Source of the DNA: Crossaster papposus | Taxonomy: Eukaryota; Echinodermata; Asteroidea; Velatida; Solasteridae | DNA length: 64,000 nt | Assembly: GCA_037893245.1 (NCBI GenBank) | Contig: JBAIAA010000436.1 | Location: forward strand, 744,001 to 808,000 | Direction: 5' to 3' | Shown here: one piece after another, positions 31,954-43,600 of the stretch | Position numbering within the stretch: the stretch's first letter is position 1 | How the letters are laid out: each line of letters begins with the position of its first letter | The notes under the pieces: model-generated | What the model was told of the DNA's origin: nothing | What the model saw: the letters and a program-made list of their open reading frames with translations, nothing else | The model's database searches: none | Translations under genes and position numbers: made by a program

Positions 31954-32480
31954 CCAGAATATGATGTGCTTAGAAAATAGAATTCTTAAATGTTTAAAAG
32001 ATTACTAATTTTTTTGAAAATTAGTAATCAAACAAAAGTAAATCACTTCAATTTGTGCTTTATACAAAATACACGAATGTCATCTAGGGGTCATGACCTT
32101 CAGGCATGTTTCCAAGTCTGGTGTACAACTGACAAATAGTAAACACGTACTAAACTTTTAAGTATATGTATCGCATCCTATGCGTATTTACAGCCGTCAT
32201 TTTATTACAACACAGTTATATATTAGTTCATCAAATTAACCTTTGACCTGAGACAATTCTGTTAAATGTTTACTCCAATGATATTTACAACATGGTTGCT
32301 CATTAAAATTCTCTCTAAAAATTTGTAAATTTATTTGTTATTATAAACTTGAAACACTGTTATTAGTACCCTGGGCAATAAAATACGACATTTTCTGATT
32401 TACAATGTGCAGGCTTAAATCTGTTTTCAGTTCAGTGGAAAAGAATCGACCAGAAATAATATGATAGTTAGTGTTCAGGA

Positions 32481-33142
32481 GCCAATTCCGTGAAAGCATT
32501 CTAAGCCTAGTTGGTTGCTAACTTCCTTTCTATCTCTAGTTCCTTGCTAAATCTATTCCATAAAATCATTATATGCTTAGCAAGGTTCCTAGTTGCTTGC
32601 TAACATTAGAATAGGTTTAAGGTATGTCTAAATCCTTAGCACCATTCTAAGTCACTTTCAATCTTTTATCTTTTGGGAATTTGTATTTACATCCTTATGC
32701 GCAGAGTCAAGGATAACCTTAAACTCCTCATAGCGTTCTGCGCAAGGAACAGATTTTCCTGAGTCGAGTAATTAGGCTTCTTTCCCCTTTTTGGAGTTGA
32801 AACACCCTCTGAATTAGCCATTTCTGAAACATGTGCTCAGGCCATACAAATGTACATACCCTAAATAGGGTACAGAGGAATGCATTGACAATAAAACCCA
32901 CAGCATGACCTGATTTGAACTCTTTTCCTATTGTTAACTCAAACTGACCATGTACTTTGGCGATTATGCAAACCCCACACCATTCTAGCAAGCTGCAAGC
33001 AAGCAACTAGTAAGAATTTTTCATAGAATGGTGTTATGGAATGCGATTTAGTTGATTGCTAGCAAGCAACCAACTAGGCATTTGGAATCTTGCTAAAACC
33101 TAGTAATATACTAAGTTAGAATGCTTCTATGGAATTGGGCCC
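32481..33142. mobile_element. Long palindromic element with GGGCCC-type end
   Basis: GCCAATTCCGTGAAAGCATT with CTAAGCCTAGTTGG pairs with the right side CCAACTAGGC..TAGAATGCTTCTATGGAATT then GGGCCC. Inner CTAGTTGGTTGCTAAC and TAGCAAGCAACCAACTAGG repeats add to the foldback. A 92-codon minus frame inside has no recognisable domain. Confidence 0.65.
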
Positions 33143-33365
33143 TGGTCAATATTTTCTAGCCTGATAAGCTTTTCTTTAATGTCGGGCGCTGTGAGCTTGG
33201 TATAGCGCGGTATAAATATTTTGTATTAGCTGTGAAATTGTAAAAGATCAAACATAATTTTTAAAAAAATCAATAAATCCTCATTTGATATTGGAACATG
33301 AAGACAAATATATATACATGCATAGAAATACTTTAATCTAAAAGGCTATGCCTATTGCTTATTAT

Positions 33366-33533
33366 CAGAATTGTATTCAAGTCCCCACAAGTCCAGTCAC
33401 AAAGCCGGTTGCAAGTAAAGGACGAATAATGAAAAAGAAATGATTTTGTAACCATTCACTTTTATAATAGCTAGTGACTTGACTTGAGACTAAAGGACTT
33501 TTGATGGACTTGAAGAGACTCGAATACAACGCT
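33366..33533. mobile_element. Palindromic MITE, family D, worn copy
   Basis: AATTGTATTCAAGTCCCCAC and GGACTTGAAGAGACTCGAAT, with internal AAATGATTTTGTAACC, mark a degraded member of the family at 26436 and 38016. Confidence 0.55.
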
Positions 33534-33771
33534 ACTCGTTAAATTTTTGTTCAATGGTACCACTCTCACACAATTATAAAAAAATATTTGTTTAAGGACA
33601 AGTCTAATCCAAAGCCTCCATGTGTCATTAAATCATAATATATCTGAATATAAAGAAAGTTTTTCAATGAAATTAAACATAAAAGGAAACCCGTACATTG
33701 CAAAGCAATTACAATCTGGTTTTGAGCTGTAAAAAAATAAGATGAGTCACATTGTAGAAAATTTCTAAATA

Positions 33772-34013
33772 TTAACCAGTTTACGCCGGATGACGTATAT
33801 AAGCGCAAAAATTTCCCCAAATTCAAAACGGATGACGCATAAACACGCCAAGTTCAAGTTCGGAAATGTATGTCAGCAGCAAGCAAGGCCGGAAATGCGT
33901 GGGTGTGCTTCCCAGCACTATCAGCCTGAACCCGCTTCGGATCGAGTTTCGTTAAAAATAATCCCGCCCCTCGGCTCGGCGATGTTAAAATAATCCCGGC
34001 GCGAACTGGTTAA
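33772..34013. mobile_element. MITE family A
   Basis: Near-intact copy from TTAACCAGTTTACGCCGG to CCGGCGCGAACTGGTTAA. Landmarks AATTCAAAACGGATGACGC, GCAAGGCCGGAAATGCG and CTTCGGATCGAGTTTCG are present. Confidence 0.9.
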
Positions 34014-34174
34014 TGAACAAATTATGCATTTTTTTTGTTACTATTTAACATCCTGTCGCATCTTTAAAAATCATATAGACTGCAAATTGTAAAACTAATG
34101 CAAACAACTTTTACTGTTCAAGAGGGGGAGTTTTCAAAACAAGAAATATACATGTTGTAATACTGATACAGTTA

Positions 34175-34345
34175 ATGTGTGAGAAACTTTTGACTCGCCC
34201 GGGTTCGAATACCGTCTGGGCCAAAATGCGGATTGGGTTTTCAGTCCCTGCCCGATTCCGTGGGTTTTCCCCAGGATATTATTCTGGGGTTTTCCTCCCA
34301 TCTCTAAAACTTGTACTTCTTCACATTGTCTTCTCTCTGCAGGTT
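34175..34345 (+). mobile_element. tRNA-derived SINE fragment near the MIOX 3' end
   Basis: Has CGCCCGGGTTCGAATACC (B box), TTTTCAGTCCCTGCCCGATT, CGTGGGTTTTCCCCAGGATA and TCTGGGGTTTTCCTCCCATC. It is the same family as 24413-24690 but lacks part of the head. A hairpin tail like that of the 17685 SINE follows at 34445-34520. Confidence 0.65.
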
Positions 34346-34616
34346 TCTTAAGGAATGCCAGTGTCGAACACTTTTGCCAATAATTCTTATAATTCAAATA
34401 ATAGAGTAATCATAAAAACTTATCTGGAAAAAACCTATTCACTGCGCTGATAATAATTTGTAGTGCTTATAAAGCACTTTATCACCAACGATATCAAAGC
34501 GCTTCACAATAATCAGCACATCACCTCTCAATAAAAAAAAGAAATACAAACGATTTATTCATCGAGTTGAAAAGCAGCTTTCTGCAGATCGGTGTTCACG
34601 GATGCGTGAACCTCGC

Positions 34617-37600
34617 CTACCACCTTAAAGTACCAGGAATATACTTGTCGATGAGAGTCTGGTAATACGGCCGAAGGCTTTCTAGATCCGGCAACTCATC
34701 ACACTTGGAGTACAGGTCAAATTGGCTATTGGGCAAACGGGAAGAACAACTTCATAAATCTACTTTTCCCCAATACAGGGTGGCCCAACTCCACCAAGAA
34801 AAATGATACTAAGAAATCCCGATTTGGTCCAGATTCAGACCCTATTTTGATATAATTTTTCTTCCAGAAAGACCTGTCTGTACCCAATTTGGCCATATTG
34901 TGTGGCGGAAGCACGCTTTGGTTTTATTGGGTTTTTGTTTGTTTGGGCACCCTGTATAGCAATGAAGTTTAATCTTGCTATTTTACGGACAAGATGTCAA
35001 TAAAATACTATTATATACTATGGCACGAGGACACAAATTTTGTTGAAAACTGGGGTCAAATTTTGAACTTGATAACAAAGATGGAATTGGCACAACCCTC
35101 TAACCTCCTTAATCTTTCAAAATCCACCAGGAGCTTGGTGGATTTTGCAGGATTAGGAGAGAGGAAAATTCCAGCACCATTTAGTTTTGTACGGGGCCCG
35201 ACGCCCCTTTTGAAAAATTATCTGCAAAGACTTGATGTGCTTTTCACTACAACTTGGGATTAATGTGGCATACAACTAGAGCGATTAAGTAAGGGTTCAG
35301 ACAGGCGTTCCACAGTAGCGCCGAACCAAATTGATATCAAGTCGCTCCTGAGTCGCTCTAACAACTCCAGCAATCCATCGTTCGCCATCTGGCACGCCTT
35401 GTCGCCTTTATTCATTTTAGACGTCGGTCTCAATTCACTCATTTGGTTTGGCGTGACTGTGAAACACCTGTCTGAACCGAGCGTTACTCACTTGAATTCT
35501 TTGACCCATGTCAGCATTTCTTTGTCCTTGTTGTTGCATATGTGCATGTAGTCAACACCGGTGTGCCAGGGGTAGAAAGAATGATAGCGAATCATGTACA
35601 TTGCCTGTCAACAATTAAAAAGTGGCTGCTTAAACAATAGTTTTCTATACCAAAGATCCCACAACGTTTTACAATTATTAGCCCTAATCAGTTACGAGCA
35701 AGGCCGGAAATATTGGTCACTGACCCGCTCGCAGCGAGAAAGGCCTGGAAATATCAGGGTGTGCTACCCACAGCAGCCTGAACCTGTCTCGAATCGAGGT
35801 TCGTAAAAAAACAATCCCGAGCCTGGGCCCAGTCAATGTCAAAATAATCCTGGCGTGAACTGGTTAAACTGTCCAATCGTTTGAAATATATAATTATTTT
35901 CCTTCTAGTACGATTATTTACCTCTTCTGGAAGCATGCAGTTGTTTTCAATTAGCACCTTGTACAAGTACTCTGTGAAATGACATTCAGGACATGAATTA
36001 GCACACATTACTGGTGAAACGCATACGGGCCGCACCATACGCACGCGGCAATTTTTGAAGCAGATAAAACACCCCATAATTTATTCATGATTACTCTTTC
36101 CATTATGACTGGACGTAAATAATACGTCGGTTAGATAAAGCACATTGTGCTTTAATTTTTCGTTTTCTGTAGCCCACACCTTGAGTGGCCTTTAGGCCTT
36201 GTGATGCCATGGGCAATTTCCAGTATATATAAAAACAAATTCTGAAGCAAAAATTGCAAACCTACCATCGTGACCCCATGACATCATCACGTTGTCCAAA
36301 CCACAGTTTTCTTCATAAATGCCAAACTTTGAGCTGAGGAAATTTACAAAAAAAGGGGTTAGTTTCAGACCCCCGGGACAAAGCCACTAACATGGAAGCA
36401 TAGACCTGTAATACTGATAATACTAGCCAAGTGATTTGGACTCCCACCCAGAAACCCCACCCAGAAACCCCACCCAGAAAACCCCACCCAGAAAACCCCA
36501 CCCAGAAAACCCCACCCAGAAAACCCCACCCAGAAAACCCCACCCAGAAAACCCCACCCAGAAAACCCCACCCAGAAAACCCCACCCAGAAAACCCCACC
36601 CAGAAAACCCCACCCAGAAAACCCCACCCAGAAAACCCCACCCAGAAAACCCCACCCAGAAAACCCCACCCAGAAAACCCCACCCAGAAAACCCCACCCA
36701 GAAAACCCCACCCAGAAAACCCCACCCAGAAAACCCCACCCAGAAAACCCCACCCAGAAAACCCCACCCAGAAAACCCCACCCAGAAAACCCCACCCAGA
36801 AAACCCCACCCAGAAAACCCCACCCAGAAAACCCCACCCAGAAAACCCCACCCAGAAAACCCCACCCAGAAAACCCCACCCAGAAAACCCCACCCAGAAA
36901 ACCCCACCCAGAAAACACCACCCAGAAAACACCACCCAGAAAACACCACCCAGAAAACACCACCCAGAAAACACCACCCAGAAAACACCACCCAGAAAAC
37001 ACCACCCAGAAAACACCACCCAGAAAACACCACCCAGAAAACACCACCCAGAAAACACCACCCAGAAAACACCACCCAGAAAACACCACCCAGAAAACAC
37101 CACCCAGAAAACACCACCCACAAAACACCACCCAGAAAACACCACCCAGAAAACACCACCCACAAAACACCACCCAGAAAACACCACCCACAAAACACCA
37201 CCCACAAAACACCACCCAGAAAACACCACCCAGAAAACACCACCCAGAAAACACCACCCAGAAAACACCACCCAGAAAACACCCAGAAACCACACCCAGA
37301 AACCACACCCAGAAACCACACCCAGAAACATCACCCAGAAACATTAGTCACTTACTTGTAGGCGGGGTTATTCATATCAGGGTTGTCCACAAAGCTGGTT
37401 TTTCTGTAGACGATGGAGTCAGCAAAGGCACATCCAACGACAAACGTATCGCCAACGACAGACCACTATTAAAAAATTGAGGTGACATTCAATCACGATT
37501 TGCTACTTGTCAAAATATTGCAAGAATCAAGTGTTTTGCTGGTAAATTGAAGACAACGGTATATTTTTAAGGATTACATTAACCCTAATTCTTCTCAATC

Positions 37601-40600
37601 CTGCAAAATCCTTTTTGATTTGGACGATTTCAGAGGATGGAGGCTGAATGGTAAAAAGTGCCAGTTGATTATGGAAGATACATTGGGTCCTGAGCTCGGA
37701 GGCTGTACCCGGTTGTTTATTAATGTCATTGGCACTGACTGAACCTATAACATTGATTGTTATAGGACTGAGGCCGGCAATGCATGGTCACCCCTCCACT
37801 AAACAAATTCAAGAAATAACAGAGGATTTTAGTGGATTGAGGCTGAATTCCATTTTTACAAGGTGGCACTTGGAGGATTTTGCAGGATTGAGGATGGTTC
37901 TTAACCAGAGGTCCTAGAGGGTTAGGGGTGAATAAAAAACAAACTGTCGGGCGTTTTAAGTGACTTTCAAATCATTGTCATCATCTCCGGGGCGCATACT
38001 GCGCACATAGATAGCAGGGATATGTAGTCGAGTCCAACACAAGTCCCTGCAAGTCCCTGTAAGTCCCTGTAAGTCCCTGCAAGTCCATCACAAGTCCTTA
38101 TCAGTTCCAATTCAAATCACAAGCTATTCAAATCAGCTTTGACAAAAGCATTCCTTTGTCATTGTTCATCCAGTTACTTGTGACTGCCTTTATGAAGGGA
38201 CTTGTGACTGGCTTCACGAAAGGACTTGTGAACGGACTTGCAGGGACTCGACTACAACCCTAATAGATAGTCAATTTATTTCTACCTGTGGTTCGCCCCA
38301 CGCTGCCATCACCTTCCCCAAGTCATGAATAAGCCCTGTCAGAATCATCCACTCTGTGGAAAAATTTAGAAATTAACCTTAACCCTTCCGCAGCAACTAA
38401 ATGCAGCAGGTGGACCTGATGGATCTCTGGCACTGAGCAAGGTTGACACTTTGACAAACGATGCAACCTGGTGTGGAAGGCAACTCACAGAATACACCTT
38501 GGGGTCAGGGTTAAAAGGATCGTATACGTTTGGCAAGTACTCCAAAAATTAATGGCATTAAAAAAACTTACTTGGTAAGAAGTACAGCAGCTTTGGATAG
38601 TATAATGCATTTTTAGAAACAGTTCACTTCGAAGTAGTGCGCTTATGGAAAAAGATATCACTTTTTATCCCCAATATTTTTAATATGAGAAGCGTGACTG
38701 CAGTGACATTTCTCAGATTGTGTATTCCAATGCAGATTATTCTTCCTGTGTGGATATAACCGCTCCAGATTTTCGGCAATATCTCAAAATCGCTACCCCC
38801 TTTTGAAATGAAATTTGTACATGTTAGTTTTCTGGTGTATATCTATAACTATATAGGATTTAAACATACAGTGGGTTCCAATTACCAAACGTATACGATC
38901 CCTTTAAATTAAGAGAACTTCTATAATGTTATTCATTTGAACACAAATTTTGATTTCTAATGTACAACCCTAGAATCAAGCTAATGCATAATCTGTTTGA
39001 CCTCTGACCTTTGTCAGGATGTTGTTCACGGATTCTTTCAGCTGTCTGGAAGGCATGGTAAATGTTAGGCACATCGGTCTGCGAAGGAAAAGATGCAACA
39101 GTTTGGGAATCAAATGCAAATATTATCCATTTCTGATTTTTGTTTGCTAATTTTACTTATTAAAAACGGCTTTTTTATGTTGTTAATTTTCTGTTCTATT
39201 TGATGCATTATTCCAATTTTTTTAAAAGTCGTTAATATTTGTCAACACTTTCAGTAAATTGTTTCGATTATCATTAAGACAGCAGGATAGATTATGTTAA
39301 TTCTTGTATGAGAACAGATCGGAGACCATAAACTCTAAATTTAAAAAGAGCTAATTAAATTTTTTGAAAAAGCCATTACTTACATCTGGGTCAGATTCAT
39401 CAACAATAGTGTTGATAAATTCCAAAGCTTCCATTATTGTGAATTTGCCTCGATCAAATCTGCCCCACTGCTCATGCTGAGAAAAACAAACAATATTTCA
39501 AATTAGATATTGTAGAAACCAAAATAAATGTCTGGAATCTCAACTTAGAAAAGGCGATCTAAATACTCTGGACCGTAATTGTTAAACTGAACTTTAATTT
39601 GGCTGACTGAGACAGGGTTAAAATTCCATTAACTATACAAACCTTCCCAAATCCATCAAAATCCAATCCCCAATTTGGTGTTGTATTTTTGGGTTTTTTT
39701 GTGGGGTTTTTTTTGGGGGGGGGTTCGGTCCTGCAGGCTTAAGGTGAATAAATTTGTTTGTGATAGACTTATTTGTGAGGAGTTGAGACGTTACTGGGCA
39801 GAGGTTGAAATGAAGGTTCTCAGGTATTAGAAAAGAGGATAACATTCTCCTTAAAATGCCGTTTCTTGTACTTCAATCGGACAATTCATTAACAAGTTAT
39901 GACGGTTTGCATTTATCAACATGTCACAAAAGTAAAATATTTAAAACATGGCCTTTGAAGTTTCGAGTTTTGTACATGTGATATGGAAAAATGTTATTTG
40001 TTTTTCCTTAAAACACTTTTATTTAATTACTTTCTTACTATTTCTTTAGAAATATGGTTAGTAGACATAACAAGGATCACAAATATCAATAAATCTAAAA
40101 AAAAAAGGAAAAAATATCACTACCATTCACTATTTGAATATTTCTTTTCTATAGCCTGAGCCTGTGCCCAGTTCTCTCATTTTGCCAAAACCCCTGACAG
40201 TTGTCCAAGAGGCCTAAAGGTAGCACTACTGGGGGTCCGTGGGGGAATCCGATTGATTTTGTCCATCATTCTCAGAATAAGGGGTGCGCGACTTACTTTC
40301 TTACGGACGTACTCCACCGTTTGATGAGTGTGCATCAGCTTGTAGGTATTTTTTATTGTGGCCAAGTGGGGGTCATCTTCGGCAGGGTGCTACAAAACAA
40401 CAAAACAAAAACGATTTGAATTAGCCTGAAAGATAACTTTAAAACAAAAATGTAATCAACTTGATATAAAAGTGTTACTGTTAAAGGTAGGATACACCAT
40501 TGGTAATTGCTTTAATTATCAGGAATGGGTGGATGTAAAAGGTAGGATACACCATTGGTAATTGCTTTAATTATCAGGAATGGGTGGATGTAAAAGGTAG

Positions 40601-43600
40601 GATACATCATTGGTTATTGCTTTAATTATCAGGAATGGGTGGATGTAATTGGATGTGATTTTTATTTTATTTTTTAAATAACAAATAACAAAAAAAATTG
40701 GTGCGGCGTTCAAAATTGGAGCGTGCGGGGACGATCAACATGTAATTTTATTTACTTGGCCTAATGACAGATTTGTACCACATACTGGTTTAACCCTTTC
40801 TTGTTACTTTTTTTTTTGGGGGGGGGGTGGTTACATTTTTAATAGTTTCAAGAATAGTATCCCTAACTTAAGGTTCATCTGTGAAAAAATTTAAAAGAAG
40901 CTAATTTCAACTGATTTGGGTAGGTATGGGTATGGACAACTACCAAAAAAAAGGAAGGAGGGATAGGGGTTGGGGATTTTTTTTATTGGAGGTCAAAGGT
41001 CATTGACCCCTGCCCAAATCCCTAAAGATTATATTTCAGCAACAAAATATGGTATATAGATGATCTTGTGTCAAAATGCACAGAATTACAATAGAAGATG
41101 ACATCAAATAATTATTGACCCTTGGGACCAAATCCTGACCTCCGAAAATGAGGTCAAAGGTCACAAAACAATTTTATTACAAAAATGTCATATTTATAGC
41201 AACAAAATATGGTATATAGATGATCTTGGTGTCAAAATGCACAGGATTATGAAAGAAGATGACATAGAATAACTACTGACCCTTAGAAAAGAGGTCAAAG
41301 GTCAAAAATAGACGTACATGTATTACTAAAATGTCATATTAGTAAAATAACAGGAAAATTACCATGAACCAAAACAAATCTAAGAGGCTAATTTCAACTT
41401 ATTGTGGCGGGTATGGGGGTTATTATTTATTCCAAGAGCAAAGAAGGAGGGGGAAATTCCCTTTCTGAGGATCAAAGGTCTTTGACCCTGCACTAAAACA
41501 TTATAAATTGTATCTCAGCAGCAGTATGTTTTTCATAGGCCTAGACGATCTCGGTGTCCAAATGCACAGAATTATACTAGGAGACAAACACAATATGAAA
41601 TGGATTCTTCACCACCAAAATTCGAGGTTAAAGGTCAAAATGAGCAATTGGGCGGGCGGGGGGGGGGGGGGGATTAAAGTTCATTAGTGTCAAATAGTTT
41701 GTGTATGTAAAGTAAACTCCTCTTCTTATTAATAGGAAACTTTTGGAACATCTCACTTCACTGGGGTAACTAGTCAGGGTACATGTAGGCTAACTAGGTG
41801 TTATGAGTAATCACTTCTTAAACAAAGACATAATTCATGTTGTTTTATGTATACTGTAACGTCTCACTTGGGTAGAGCCGTTATCAAAATAAGAGTCAAG
41901 ATACAGCATCTTACACACACTATACTACTGGTTTATTCAGAAGTATTTACATCACAATAGAGGGCGCACTATATACAAGATCTAGTTACATGTTATCTGA
42001 GTATTGAGAGAGTGAAGCTCTGTGGCTAGAGCATACAGCTCATGCTGGGAACGAAGCTCTCTGTGTATGAGCTCAGCTCGGATAATAATCTACTCCGCCA
42101 TTTCCACACCCTTTATATAGGCTTTTGGGTGCGCGTCTTAACCAATGAGAGCATTGGATTCTGGTAGTTATGAATAATGCATACGTGTACAAAGTCAATG
42201 GGGATGTTCCTATGGAGGATTTGTACACGTTCTGACTTAGACATTCTTGTAGGGGAAAGTCCGAGAGTTGTGGTGAGCGGGTGAAGTAGGATTACTCGTG
42301 GGTGCGTTACGGGGAGTAATCCTCGAGGAAAGGGACAGGGGTAACTTTCTCGGTACATAGGGTTATGCACAAGACTTAGTCTCTAGACTAGATGAGAACC
42401 TACACACAGTTCTATGGAGTAAACTCTTGCGTGGGGAGGGTAACTTGACCTCTGGTGTACCGTGACAGTACAGTGTGGTTTAGCGGCTCCCAGTCGCTAT
42501 GTATAGGGTCAGATACACGGGAAGGTTTAGCGGTCCACACTCGCTAATGTGAAGGGTCAGTTTGGGTCGAATACAGGGGTAAGGTATATGAGGGGAATTC
42601 ACATCGACTCCGGGGAAAGTATGGAGGGAAAACGACTAAGTCATAACTCGCTGTGAACGAGGTCATAGCACACAGTACATGCTGGATGCATTGCGCGCTA
42701 TACAATAGCGTACCGTACCATATGTGCTGTACACGCGTACCAGTATTGGTGCGTGATAACTTCGCGCTGTGTGAGGGCACACATATCGCTGCAAGAACGC
42801 TGCGCGTTGGTTGGGAAAGAAATAAAGACCGCTCGCTGTATGCGTGAACGCAACACTATCTCCCCCCAGTTTTTACAACGTCCTCGTTGTAACGTAGGTA
42901 ATAACATACGGTAAACAAAATAATAGAAAAGCGAAAATTGAACTAAAGTAACTGAATACATCAAAGTTAAACGGAGCGCTAGAAAAGACACACTAAAGGT
43001 TAACTCAAAAAGAAAATCAAAAGAATACAATCCTTTAACATAAGAATTATGAGAGCGAAAACAGAAGAATAAATATCCATCTAAAACGACGAAAGTAAAA
43101 GTTCAGTGTCCATTGAGATGGTAGTGAAATCACTATAAGTTCACAATTGACGCAGTTCATCGCGAATATCGGGCTGGGAGACTAGAAATAATCTTGAAGT
43201 CTCGCTGGCCTACTCTTAGTACGTGCACTTCTCCTCTCTGACAAGGGCGACGTTCCTGACGTAGATGGCGCTACAGTTGGTTTGGGGGAACCATGTACTT
43301 TAGCAGGCCGGGCTGACGAGGGGGCGCCAGTGTTCCTGGTGCCAGGTGTTTTTCTGGTGTTACTGCGGAGGACGGCATCATCCGTTGAAGGAGAACTTTT
43401 CGCAAGTAACGTCTTACGGATGTCCACCATCCATGAAGGGACTTCATCGCTGAAATAATGTTTAAGCCGGTCGTGATGAAGAATTTTTGCTTTTCCTCTT
43501 TGCTTGACCCGTATCTCAAACAGGAGATCACTCATTGTTCGGAGAATGATGCAGGGGCCTACCCATTTAGCTTGTTTTAGCTTAGGGGATAAACCAGGGG

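Noticed and set aside
36313-37480. Several overlapping open frames of 303-349 codons on both strands, Pro/His/Lys-rich or Gly/Val/Trp-rich
   Set aside because: They are read-outs of a stop-free 14-bp tandem repeat in all frames, inside a MIOX intron. No gene.
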